A stretch of DNA of 43,598 bases from Nemertoderma westbladi (taxonomy: Eukaryota > Xenacoelomorpha > Nemertodermatida > Nemertodermatidae). Location of the stretch: contig JAUCBJ010006997.1 of NCBI GenBank assembly GCA_032718475.1, positions 1 through 43,598 of the forward strand, written 5' to 3'. Positions 20,086-30,668 of this stretch are shown one piece after another. The translations under genes were made by a program, and so were the position numbers. Every line of letters starts with the position of its first letter. The stretch's first letter is position 1. The notes beneath the pieces were generated by a model. That model had not been told where the DNA came from and ran no database searches. It was given only the letters and a program-made list of their open reading frames with translations.

Positions 20086-20817
20086 GGATATACTGTATTA
20101 TCTATAATTTGGAACGGCGCACAAATTACGGTATTACTTGTGCTGCACCGGTAAATGTTCTAGAACATGGTGTAATTATTCGATAAAATTAATTGGCGAG
20201 TCAATCTAGCCAAAAAAGACAAAAAAATACAAAAAAAACCATAACAAATTCGCAATTCATCCAAAGCAATTTTTATTACACAGCTGTATTCTACATTACC
20301 TTGTTAATACCCACCAAAAACCTCTATAAAAATATATTATGTGGATCACTTTCAATTTCCTGTTTCTTTCCTTAGCCCACATGGATTTTACATAGCAGCA
20401 ACAAATGGTCTATTGGTGGGATAAACTATTGTGGCTTTTAAACTAAAACAATTAAATAAATTACACATAAAATCAATAGAGAAATCACAATTTCATAGCG
20501 TAACAGTACCAAAGCGTTCTCTCAAATAAACAGACTGATGTCGCTTTACTTGTCAGGTATCTAATACGGTACTCTCTGTCGTCGTCTCTGTCGATTTGTT
20601 ACACCGCAGTTATTATTCATATAGGCCCCAAGATATTATAGTGATTTGTTGGTACTGCGTGTGTCTGTCATAGCCCATCATTGATGTCAATCATCTAATG
20701 CCTGCGTATTGACGACTATTAGCAACCAATAGGAACGCAGGAATAAATCACAGTTTATATATATGATGTTATGATGTATATGATATATATATGATGGCAG
20801 TAAGATCCTACATTGAC

Positions 20818-20880
20818 CTCAACAGATTTAGCGCTTCCTTACAGTGTTTTGGTCTCAACAGATTTAGCGCTTCCTTACAG
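20818..20880. repeat. Short tandem duplication, 35-bp period
   Basis: The word ctcaacagatttagcgcttc starts at 20818 and 20853. Confidence 0.95.
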
Positions 20881-21887
20881 TTTTTAACTAATAGGAACAC
20901 AACATTATGGTGAAGGAAGATCTCTCATTCTATCCCCGATTATTACCCTCAATATATTTACTGATTCCCAAAAGTGGGCTATGGCAGACACTGTAATTGA
21001 TATTTTATTGATTTTTTAATTAACTTATCTTTTCTGCTAGGTGAGTAGTACAGAGCCTCGAATATAATATATATAATATAATATAATATAATTCATCGAG
21101 CAATATATTAATTCTAATTATACTGATTTTTTCGCTGTGGGGAGGATTTCGTACAGCGCAGTGCTACGTAACCGTTGAATAGAGACACTTTGTTTTTATT
21201 GTTAACATAAATAATTACAATACAGATAAATTTACAGATTAAAATAAGTCACACTACACAATAAATCAAGCAGTCCCATGCTTCTTCTTTCCACGCCGAA
21301 TAGTTTGTCATTCTCCAAATAACATCTTCTTAACCTACAATAAATTCAACAAAGTTTAAAGTTTTTACTTTGCGTGTCTTTTTCAGTCTATTTTAAATTA
21401 AATTAAATTTATGTAACACTATTATTAATAATACTGATATGGTGAGGGTTGTAACTTGTTGTTACTTGTTTTATTTACCAATTTATCATTTACATTTACC
21501 ACTTGTTTTATGTCCCACGCTTCTTCTGGCAATTCCATTCTTTTTTCATCTTTCTTTTCGTCTTCTACCTATTGTAGATCTTCTTTCATTTTAACACCTT
21601 TTACCCATTGTAGATATCCTTTTTCATAAATCGATCTTCCATTTCTATATTGGCAGTATTTCATATGATGGTCTTTTTCCGCTTCAGGAAAGTAATGCGC
21701 GCTAAATGTTTGGGCATTGAATCATCTTTTGGTTTGGATTATTTTTTCTGCATTTTCTCAAATGCCAACGAATCTCTCCACATCAACAGTTAATTAATAT
21801 AACACAACAATATATAATGTGCCTAAACAGCAGACTGTGGATCCTTTGGTTATATATAGAGCACATAAGTAAATACAGACAGACTCT

Positions 21888-21992
21888 GAATACAGTATAC
21901 AACTAAAACACAGTACTGGTATATCAAAGTAGGCCTATGTAGAATACAGTATACAACTAAAACACAGTACTGGTATATCAAAGTAGGCCTAC
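21888..21992. repeat. Tandem duplication, 54-bp period
   Basis: The word gaatacagtatacaactaaa starts at 21888 and 21942; the units are nearly identical and each ends with a TAGGCCTA octamer. Confidence 0.95.
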
Positions 21993-22186
21993 AGAGAAAC
22001 ACTCAAATATCTGCACAGGTAAAACATGTGAGCGGAGCGCTGGCGCAATAAGTTTATTATCTTTTGAGTAATTAATTTCTGACAGGCCACATATAAACAA
22101 TAATATAGTAAGGCAGCTAAACTAACATAAAGCAAACAAGTAAACGAACGAATGAAGTGGTAGGCATTCACCAGCAGCAGCATAGT

Positions 22187-22288
22187 GTAAAGATGATAGA
22201 AAAAATAAAGTATTGAGGGTCTTTAGTAGCTGGTTATACTGTATTATATTAGATAAATATTAGATATTATTTTTTCTATCATCTTTAC
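22187..22288. repeat. Perfect 22-bp inverted repeat around a 58-nt spacer
   Basis: Arms 22187-22208 (gtaaagatgatagaaaaaat..) and 22267-22288 are exact reverse complements. They may be the ends of a tiny MITE or a hairpin near the 3' end of the neighbouring retroelement. Confidence 0.9.
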
Positions 22289-22412
22289 AAACAAGTAAAA
22301 AGATAAGAAAGACTCCTGGTGCAATTAGTTGCTTCATTTCCAGTTCTTCTTGTTTGAATTATCATACCAAAACAAATTGTTTATCTATCGAAGATGAAAG
22401 TCATTTACTGGG

Positions 22413-23640
22413 TTAGTAATATTGAGGTGGACGGTGAATTCGCTGCGGGTAGCGAGGTGTAACCCTAGTAACAAGATCGCCACGAATCGCAGTAGGAAAT
22501 TCAACATCACCTACATCTGGAGTACAATCGGACACATCAGATGAATCATCTGATCCACATGGCGGATTATCAGGTTCAGAATCATCTAGTTGGTCATTAT
22601 CAAGAGCATCCCAATCGTAGTAAGGATAGTTGGCAGTTTGATCAACATGAGTGGAAAGTAGACTCTTTAAGGGAACCTCGTACGGGCGAGAGGCAAATCG
22701 AGAGCCGGTTAACTTCTGAACAAACACATGGTCACCTTCGATCCGAGAAACAATGTAGTTTTCCCAACAATGAGATTTATTCCCCTCAGAATTAATATAC
22801 ACAAGACTTCCAGGGTTGAGATCTGGAGTAGATGCGGAGCAATGACCACGAGCCTTTGACTTAGCACTATGAATATGACTTTTGGATCGTGCAGTATCCT
22901 TCATGTTAGTCATATCAGTATCCTCAAAATATAGTTGTTGACCAGTATAATGATCCTGTTGAAATAGGAGTTCCTTCGCAGAAAGTCCCCGAGAATGTAT
23001 CTGAGAGTTAAGGGAATCTATTACAATAGCTAAAGATAGTGGTGTAACTGGGGAACCTGTTGGGTCATAATGGAGGAGCTCACGTTCCACTTCCTGTACG
23101 CATTTTTCTCCAACGGGGTTTTTATTAATGTTTTTTATCTGTCCTAACTGTTAAGTTATCCCATGGCGTAGTAGGATGGGGTTCTTCTGTAAGGCCTGGA
23201 ATCCTGGGGCTCCATCAATTCGAACTCACATATTGGGACTACAGAAAGGCAACATAGCAATGAGGAGGGCTGTACGAAGTGCATTGGCTTTTTCATCAGC
23301 AATAATCGAGGCTGAAGTAAATGAGGATGAACAATCACAAACAACAAATATCTTCAAATATCTTCGTTAACGTTGGATCACATCAGAAGCAAATAAAGAA
23401 CATGGAATTTCTCCAAGTGGCGTGGATGATTGTTCAATCATTTCCCGAGGTGTTGCTTTAGAAACAGGCACTGTGAACAGTTATTGGTGACGGAATCAAT
23501 AGCATCTGATGAACCAATAGCCCAAAAATAACGACTGAACAGTCTCAAAAGTTGTGTCTTCAGAGGGTGGATAAAGTGAATATGTAGGGCAGTCAACTAA
23601 CCATGAACTAAAGCGAGTGGAACAACAATGAGATCACGTA
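22413..23640 (-). pseudogene. Integrase remnant of the Ty3/Gypsy-like element
   Basis: The minus strand shows an HHCC-type zinc region (HIHFIHPLKTQLLRLFSRYF, then C-S-Q-C at about 23495). The catalytic core follows: VVCDCSSSFTSASI with the first Asp, RIDGAPGF with the second, and NPVGEKCVQEVE with the Glu. A TGA interrupts the core near 23228, and there are frame changes near 23160 and 23460. The last 225 codons (from 23090) are open and end in a basic, Pro/Tyr-rich tail. The ~620 bp between the RT frame and this last frame is where the zinc region and core sit. Confidence 0.75.
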
Positions 23641-23710
23641 AATGAACAAAGGGGTCATTTTTACAGACTACAATAAGACCATTTGAAATTGAGCAGATCC
23701 ATAAGTAGTA

Positions 23711-24660
23711 TCAGAGGTCTTTGGCATGCCTAGTTTTTCGCGATGGACGAGTTCCTTGACTGAGGTGAGCACATGCTCCGGTGATGCGCTTTCTCATTTT
23801 TTCCATTTCTGAACAAAACCATAATATTACATATTGAATATACTGACCACCATTTAATCCTTTGATGCTATCCTCCAATGGGGATAGAAGAGAAGCATAT
23901 CCAGGAATACACAGAGATAGAGCCTTGTATGACCCTATAAATGATCTCATGGCAGAACACGTCTTGGGTGGAATGGCAGCTATCAGAGGTGAAATTTTAT
24001 GGGCACTGATGGATAGCGAACCAGAATTCCACACCCAACCAAGGATAATTGTCTGTTTTGGACAAATGGTAATTTTAGAAGCCCAAAGTCGTAGGTTGTT
24101 AAATTCCATCCACTCTAAGACAATGCGCCAATTGCTGAATAGATGATCAATGGAAGTACCTCCAATATAAAGATCATCTGCAAGTTTGCAGACAAACCCA
24201 GACTGAATGATATCACCTAATACGCGAGAAGTAAGCTCATCCAGCCACTCTGAAGAGCCGGGCATTACCATAGCACTGCGTGCATAGACCCTAATACCTT
24301 TAAATGGCGTCACTGTACCAAGAAATGGCATTGTTGATTTGGCAACTGGGATCTGGAAAAAACTCTTGGTTAGGTCTGACACAATAAGGAATGGCCAAGA
24401 AGCAATTTGACGGAGTACATCATCACATTTGGTAGACTTAGATGGTAATATACGGCAGTACTGACCAACATCATTAAACGCTGTGACAAATCGCCACCCA
24501 CCATCTAGCTTTTTAACAAGGAAACTAGGAGAAACATAAATTACGTCAATCCCAACACTCTCTGGTTTCTTTAGCACCCCCAATTCTTCAAGCTTATCAG
24601 CTTCTTCTTGTAGCTGTACAAGATTGGAGTAGTTGTAAAAGGGATGTTTCCTTTGCGAGG
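23711..24660 (-). pseudogene. Reverse transcriptase of the Ty3/Gypsy-like element
   Basis: The open frame of 290 codons (24583-23711) carries RT landmarks: PSFLVKKLDGGWRFVTAFND, then a V-S-D-L-T-K-S-F-F-Q-I-P block, the palm motif CKLADDLYIGG, and ILGWVWNSG. Upstream in-frame codons (NYSNLVQLQEEADKLEELGV) extend it to about 24660. The catalytic tetrad reads LADD. Sequence after ISPLIAAIPPK..SFIGSYK continues only as far as the RT connection; the RNase H domain is not present. The call is secure; the family subgroup is not. Confidence 0.88.
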
Positions 24661-24739
24661 TGGTGATAACATTGGGCCAATGTTGACAGTGGCACGAATA
24701 ACACCACTATGGTCATTATAAGCTGAAATAGAAGGATTA

Positions 24740-24805
24740 AACACTATACTATATATAGTACTATATAGTATATATATACTATATATATACTATATATATA
24801 CATAC
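24740..24805. repeat. TA-rich palindromic microsatellite within the retroelement
   Basis: About 65 bp of actatatata / tatatagt motifs split the sequence between the protease and RT segments. It probably expanded after the element had decayed. Confidence 0.85.
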
Positions 24806-24916
24806 TCCAGGTGGAGATTGCGAAATGCTTGAACCTGTGAGCTACCTAGTTGATTTGCAGGATCAACAGTAACTAAGGATGAATACGGAGTCTTGTAAGA
24901 CATTAATACAGTAGTA

Positions 24917-25560
24917 TTATGGAGATGTCGAAATATTGGAAAGAGTTGGATTGGATTTAATATCATCAGCTGAAGTTACCCGCCGAAGTTGGGCAAAATG
25001 TTGAGAGCGCTTAAGCTGGGTAGGATCAGGCGATAAGTTAGGGATACAAATTGCACCATTAATTACCCTAGATATTGAGAAACGAGGCCACATACCAGAA
25101 TTACGTGAATCATTGCGTGGATCAATAAGAACATCACCTTCAAAATTCTCCATAGATGAAGCCGAAACCTCTAAGAAATCGCCAGTGAACAAAACAACAG
25201 GATTGGAACAGCGTAAAAGATATGGTTGGTTAGACAGAGGTGAAACGGAATCTGGAGACTTAGCACCACATGGCACTATAATACCTTGAATATTAAGTTC
25301 CTGCTTCTGTATACAAACCTCTATGTTGTTGCGATAAAAAAATGGGACACCACCTAGGACTTCCGAGTCCATGTTTTCAGAAACCAAAGCTTCCAAGTGT
25401 AAATCAATACCATGGAAAGATAGAGTTTCCGACACTTCACCACAGATAGTAATTTTGCCATCAAGCTGTTTTGCCTAATGATCATCCCAGCCGATTTTGT
25501 AAAAAATAAGTCACTAATAAGACACTAAATTTCCTGTGGCCCCAGTATCACATACAACCT
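24917..25560 (-). pseudogene. Aspartic protease segment of the Ty3/Gypsy-like element
   Basis: On the minus strand KVVCDTGATGNLVSY is read at about 25555-25510 and ends in a TAG. DTGATG is the D-[TS]-G active-site loop of retropepsins. The following frame (25435-24917, 172 codons) includes HGIDLHLEALVSENMDSEVL and GGVPFF, in line with the strand and flap region downstream of a retropepsin active site. It is disrupted by the in-frame stop. Confidence 0.65.
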
Positions 25561-25664
25561 TGCAATTATGATGTCTAAAAAAACAAAAGAAGAATGGAGA
25601 AGTCATACATAACACCCGGTTGAATGATGGACCTGGATCTGAGTGTTTGTTATTTGAACTAAGT

Positions 25665-25945
25665 AAAAAGTAAGTAAAGTAAATTTTCTTCGGCCGCTAG
25701 GCCAGGGATTACGCACAAAGTCTGACGACTTATTTCCAGTGCGGTCCCCCCAGAACTTTACTCCCCAGAGGAAACCCCAGTACTCATTTAGCTACCACTT
25801 AAGGATGCAAGGCAGAGATGCGCCCTGGCTGGTCCCTTTAAAGCATTCGTGCCGAAACGAAAACTGCCCTGGCCCATGTGAGGATCGAACCCACGACCTA
25901 CAGGAGATGTGAATTCAATGCAACCACTACACCAAGGTGGAAAGA
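25665..25945 (-). mobile_element. tRNA-derived SINE nested in the retroelement
   Basis: This is the most complete SINE in the window. On the minus strand it starts ccaccttggtgtagtggttg (A box; ccactacacca at 25924-25934 on plus), with B box ggttcgatcc (25882-25891). It continues into the ggctaaatgagtactggggt / accgcactggaaata body and ends gcctagcggccgaagaaaat with a tttactttac tail. It splits the gag-protease interval, so it inserted after the retroelement. Confidence 0.85.
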
Positions 25946-26919
25946 GGATTCATCAACTAGTAAATGGCCTAAAGATTCACTGAGTTCAGCAACTTGAACA
26001 CTAGAATCATCGTCATCTTCTATATTGATATTAAATGCTCGGGCAATATCCTGTTTGTCCCCCTTAGATAGATCCCAACAGCTAGATAGGACATTACCTT
26101 GGGATGTGCGGCCAGCACTCTTACACAGAAATCAGGATTTGGAAGATTGGCTACGATTACCGGTAGCTTTTTGGCGAAATTTTGAGCAGGGATTGGATGT
26201 CCTAGAAAAGTGCACTTGCAGTTCTTCTTGAGCGTTCATGTCAGCTAGAAGGGAATCAACTGCCTCGACAATCTGTGGTTGGATTTCCTTCAATGTCTTA
26301 GTTTTCAGGTCGTGTGCAAACACACGAGAAACATGAAGAGGAAGTCGGGGATCAATAAGCTGAAGCCATAAATAAACTGCTATGCGCTCTGTAGTTGGTG
26401 ACATTTCCTCATCATTGGTGGGTATTTGGCCATCATGGAGGAGACCAGATTCAATAGTTAGTAGGTTGTCATCCAAGTGGGCAGATATGCATTGATATAA
26501 TGTTTCATAACGTTCGTTTTCTTCCCGGTTAATGCATGCTAGCTTCAAAAAATTTACCTCAGACTGGCAGAAAGAATAGTACTTTCTAATTCTTTGCCAT
26601 ATCCAGGTGAGTGATATATTTTTCTTGATAATATCATTCCGAAGTAAAGATGGTGAGAATTGAGCAATAAGCCCTACCATGCGGTTTAGTTGAAGGCATT
26701 TTTGAGCTGCAGTACGGAAATTGCGAGCATTGGGATCAGGGTCAGGAGATAAACCACGGTTAGAACATAAATTTTTTCCCAAGTGGCATTAGGCTCAATA
26801 AATGCCACAAACTCAGAGCATAATGACAGGTGATATTGTAAATTAGTGTACGATGTAATAGTCTCGTTTTCTGAGAGAACCTGAGAACCCATTGTTTGGG
26901 GGGGTTTAAATTCAGCCAT
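25946..26919 (-). pseudogene. Gag-like segment of the Ty3/Gypsy-like element
   Basis: The first frame starts at ATG 26919 (MAEFKPPQTMGS) and is lost to a frameshift near 26775. A second frame (26782-26132, 216 codons) continues with SPDPDPNARNFRTAAQKCLQ and helical, capsid-like sequence (WIWQRIRKYYSF). A degenerate C-x-x-C zinc-knuckle-like stretch (CKSAGRTSQ) follows near 26110-26130, then acidic sequence (EDDDDSSVQ) up to the SINE. Assignment as gag rests on position and general character, as gag sequences diverge fast. Confidence 0.6.
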
Positions 26920-27279
26920 TCAGTGTACTGTTGTAGGATAATCTGTAGGCCTATAGGTAATGTAGGCTTAATTATTGCATCTACGGCCAGTTAGGCCTAT
27001 CGTTATCAATGAGTGAATCGACAAATAAAATTTATAATATATTAACATTTAATGTATATTTATCATAATCACATTATAAAATCACCCACCATAATAGAAT
27101 AATAACAATAATTAATTTATCCACCACCACAATAGAGTAGACTAACGGCAGACAACTCGTTAATGGTGGCCCAAATGCTAAAGGCTTTGCTCACTTCGTC
27201 CTGCACGAAGGCCCCACGAACGTATAGAGTTATTGTTTGAAAGTTTACCTCCAATGTATTTTCTTTACAGGTTCACCTT
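26920..27279. other. No gene recognised
   Basis: AT-rich spacer next to the retroelement's 5' side. An LTR would be expected here, but I found no matching direct repeat downstream of the integrase. Confidence 0.45.
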
Positions 27280-27612
27280 CTATATATCCTCCCCATCATC
27301 CCCTTCGGCGTCGCTGACGTCTCCATATAATAAGTTCTACAGTAGCTTTCGCTTGATATCTTTTTCCTTCACTGCTCGTGGCGTTTTCTCCAGAGGTTCA
27401 TTCTCTATTCCAACGGCGTCTTCTGTTTTTTTTTCAAAAAGATCGATTCCTTTCTCGATCGGTTGCAGTATGCTCGCTGCTCGAGTAACATCGTTCGGCA
27501 TTTCTATTTTGAAGAGCTCCGAGTCCATCGCCTCATCAATTGCGGCCTCAACAATCAACCGTTTTACTGGTAGAAGGTCACACTCCTCAGGGATAGGGTG
27601 TTCCATGTACAT
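27280..27612 (-). pseudogene. ORF of unknown function, acidic tail after a stop
   Basis: ATG at 27612 opens 91 codons beginning MYMEHPIPEECDLLPVKRLI, predicted helical and charged (IEKGIDLFEKKTED). A TAG ends it, but the same frame continues NLLYGDVSDAEGDDGEDI before the next stop, typical of a protein's acidic C-terminus and suggesting a recent nonsense change. No signal peptide or membrane segment is seen. It follows the decayed ORF at 27662-28189 on the same strand. I do not recognise it. Confidence 0.3.
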
Positions 27613-27661
27613 TTGTAATAAATTTCTTAATTAGCTTGATGTTGGTCCGATTTCGCGGAAT

Positions 27662-28189
27662 TTAAATAACTTTAATTTCGAAGTTATATGTTAGATGGAA
27701 GCCGCGTTCGTTCACAATCGACGTATATCTTGCGCTGATTTCCTCAATACTTTCATTAGTACCCGCCTCTAACTCAAAGTTGAGTTTACCAAACTCATTC
27801 GCCCGGAGATTCAGACCGTTATAATACAGAATGCCTACACCATTGTCTGTATTACTGTAGTTGCCTCCAAAACACCCACAAATCGCTGACCCCCAAAGTC
27901 GTATATGTAACCGACATAGCTGCAATTTTCAAATTATATTCCCATAAATGCTGTGCGCAATATTTACAATTTTGCGCGTAATACCGATCGAAGCACCACT
28001 TTTACTTATGCGCGCGCAGGTACTGTACTTGTCATTCACCGGTATGACAACCAAACTAGCCCTGGAATATTCCTTATAGTATTCCAGGCTCTCTTTTTTA
28101 AAGCCAAAAAATTCAAAGATAAATCTTACATCGTTGCAGCTCAGAGTAATTGAATCTCGACAAGTTGAGTAACTGTAAAATACCAACAT
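27662..28189 (-). pseudogene. 175-codon ORF of unknown function broken by one TGA
   Basis: Two open stretches, 28189-27929 (MLVFYSYSTCRDS...) and 27925-27662, are in the same frame with only a TGA and an AAA codon between them. The upstream half includes VRFIFEFFGFKKESLEYYKE; the downstream half includes NTDNGVGILYYNGLNLRANE and ends GFHLTYNFEIKVI. The alternating hydrophobic pattern suggests beta structure. The sequence is protein-like, and together with 27280-27612 may be a decayed gene pair of viral, transposon or host origin. No family recognised. Confidence 0.35.
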
Positions 28190-28763
28190 ATTTTTGATTG
28201 CAGTGTGCCATCAAACTTCTTGTCTTAATCTATTTTCGTACACAATGCATCTTTAACTTCATTAATTTCAGCCGCATCTATGTACATCACCGATATAGCC
28301 ATCTGTTCATCTGCATACACTGTTTCGTATTCGCAATAACGACCTTCTCTGCCTTCACATCGCTAAACACCTTACGCTATATCATCTCGCCTATGCCGTC
28401 ACGAGGTCCCTTTAAATGATGGCTCTCACCATAATTCCAGGTCAAATCAAAATCAAATGGATACTCATTTAACAAAGCAAACGTACAGTATATCTGGAAT
28501 TAAATTGGCCTGATGCACCATCTGACCAGATATGAAGGTGTTTTAAATCTAAAGGATAAATTTATTATCGTGCTGCAGATATTAATTTCAGAATGTAACT
28601 AAACGAAACATATTTCTCATGCCCAATCTCATACTACAAGAAATGGTTTCTGAGTGACATCATTAGCTTTGAATTTTATGATGTTGCGTGTTGCGATAAT
28701 TAATTGGAAAGTCCACGGAAAGGACAATGTGACCAGGCTGGAGAGATTCTTTAGACCGTACAT
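28190..28763. other. No intact gene recognised
   Basis: The minus strand keeps short protein-like stretches near 28330-28220 (AEINEVKDALC) upstream of the decayed ORF, broken by stops. Nothing else is identifiable. Confidence 0.35.
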
Positions 28764-30033
28764 GGGTGAATTTCATCAAATCTGTACCGCGTTGCGGACG
28801 GGACATTCGCATATTTCATGGCCGTTTAATTCCTGCTCGTTAATCCAAGGAATGCCTGTTCACCACCATGGGTATGATCTTCTACAATAAACCCTTCCAC
28901 TCTGTTTCCCAAGTTGCCTTGGTTTCCCTTTATCGACCACTTAAGGATGAAAGCCAGGGTTGGGCTAGGCTGCAGCATTTAAAGCACTGTGCCCAAACAG
29001 TGCTGCTCCATCTGGGGATCGAACCAGGGCTTCCTAATACATAGGAAGCCCGGGAATGTAACCACTAGACCAAGCTGCTGTTATAATGATATAATATAAA
29101 TAATAGTAATGGCTCAATTTATTCTACAATAATATTCCAACGTTTGTGCCACAAAAAGGCTTCTGCATGAATATGTCATGTACAGTCCATATTGTCAAAC
29201 AAAAGGACATTGGGACATTGATATGCAACTTTCAGCAGTTCCACTGACTATACTGATGGTTTCTTAACTTTTTAGTATTTAGTATTTTATTATTTACTAA
29301 TGTATTATGAAAGTTGCGGATGGGACATTAATTGAATCATTACTCATTACAACATTTCAAAATGATGTTTGTGTTATGAACATAGAGCCAATTTTAGTCG
29401 TTTGCATTCGCTGCCATCTTTCTGTCAATTTGGTGTTGCCTTTAAATTTCCCGTAATCCCACAATATTCGATAACAAGTAAATAATGTCCCATCCGCAAC
29501 ATTAATAATGAACCAGATGAAGTATGATTTTTCATAGGCGCCAAGTAATTATTTAGTTGTATCACTGTGGTATCGTAGTACATATGAAACAATATATCTG
29601 AGACGCTCATAATTTTTAAATTGGCTTCTTATAAGATGGATTCATATAAGATAAGCTGCTGAATGCCTTCGATTTTGTTAAACAAATAAGAGTTATTTAC
29701 GTATTTTTATAGCAACAAGGTTCTTTATTTTTTAAATATATGAATGCCTAAACATTGTTGTCAGTTTCTAACTCAAAATATCAGCATATCTTATGTGCAA
29801 ACATAATCTATCAGCACAATCGCATGGCTTTGTCCCATCCGCAACAATATGGTAGTCAACCAGATTTATAATACTGTATTTTAAAAACAACAAGTGATAT
29901 TGGGCTATTGCTTGGAAACTTTAAAACACCACACTACTGTAGTATTATAAAACAATATTGTAGTACTGGGATATTTAACTTTCTTTGTCCCGTCCGCATC
30001 CGCAACGCGGTACAGATTTGATGAGAATCACCC
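28764..30033. mobile_element. 1.27-kb non-autonomous element with inverted ends and GTTGCGGATGGGACA motifs
   Basis: The left end gggtgaatttcatcaaatct gtaccgcgttgcgg recurs inverted at 30033-29985. The 15-mer gttgcggaygggaca occurs on plus at 28791 and 29313 and inverted at 29486 and 29831, with a slightly expanded inverted copy at 29986-30006. These look like transposase-binding motifs facing inward from each half. No transposase ORF and no certain target duplication were found. A SINE lies inside. Confidence 0.75.
28895..29087 (-). mobile_element. tRNA-derived SINE nested in the 1.27-kb element
   Basis: On the minus strand agcttggtctagtggttaca carries an A box and ggttcgatcccc a B box (29014-29023 on plus). 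The body includes ctttcatccttaagtggtcgataaaggg. The head region also has a short inverted repeat (cgggcttcct..aggaagccc) in place of the anticodon arm. Confidence 0.75.
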
Positions 30034-30099
30034 ACCCCACCCCATTCCGAACAAGTTTCTTCAACTAAGTATTTCTTCATTTTCATAAATCCATTGCCA

Positions 30100-30660
30100 T
30101 TGGTGATACAGGTACAACATAGCCTACTGTTGTACTGCACAGTGCAGTCAGTGTACACGACACAGTGGACAGTCATACAGTACCAGAGTACGCACTGCAG
30201 CAGTGCACTCTGACTGTCTGACCAGCTGACCCAGGTACGGTACCGGTACCAAGTACGGTGACGGCAGGCAGGCAGGCACGACGGTCTGACGCTGACGACT
30301 GATCAGCTGATGGTACCGGTGGTAGGCTAAATTTATTCAGTCTTGCTTTTACAGTTTTAGGATTTATTATAATACCTGAATACTGCAGTACAGCAGTACT
30401 GTCAGACTGTACTGCTGTAATACTGTAATACGTAAATACATATACAGACATACCAATCAGCCGATACCAGGCTGCCAGGATACTGCAGTACTGCGATAGG
30501 AGGCCTACCTGCCTACTGCGTATTACCTGAATACGGTACAATAGTCAAGTCCTACCAGCCTAGCATACTGTCAGACTGTTTGGGCCTAGGCCTATCTGCC
30601 TATACACTGCAGCACTGATACAGGTAGACGTATACTGGTATACTGGTATAACTGAATACC
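30100..30660. promoter_or_regulatory. PSMD7 upstream region, dense in CAGTAC/GTACTG and CTGCAG words
   Basis: The 560 bp before the PSMD7 start are packed with short palindromic words (ggtaccggtacc, tgcagtac, gtactg, tcagactgt). No TATA box at a usual place was seen. It presumably includes the promoter and 5' UTR, but also looks like low-complexity expansion. The minus-strand frames over it (30173-30541, 30560-30925) are not convincing genes. Confidence 0.35.
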
Positions 30661-30668
30661 GGTAACAA

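Larger units (their letters stand above)
20086..22186. other. No gene recognised; AT-rich with short tandem duplications
   Basis: Contains AT-rich low-complexity runs (about 20757-20795; (ATATAA)n at 21060-21092), T-rich stretches near 21480-21640, and the two duplications listed separately. No exon or domain is recognisable. Confidence 0.5.
22413..26919 (-). mobile_element. Decayed Ty3/Gypsy-like LTR retroelement (coding part)
   Basis: Reading on the minus strand, gag-like, protease, reverse transcriptase and integrase segments follow in Ty3/Gypsy order. Stops, frameshifts and a nested SINE interrupt them. RNase H, expected between RT and integrase, is missing or nearly so. No paired LTRs, primer-binding site or polypurine tract could be recognised on either side. 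The RT catalytic motif is L-A-D-D in place of Y-[VI]-D-D, as in an invertebrate lineage common in cnidarians and other marine animals (from general knowledge of the family). It is clearly non-functional as it stands. Confidence 0.85.
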
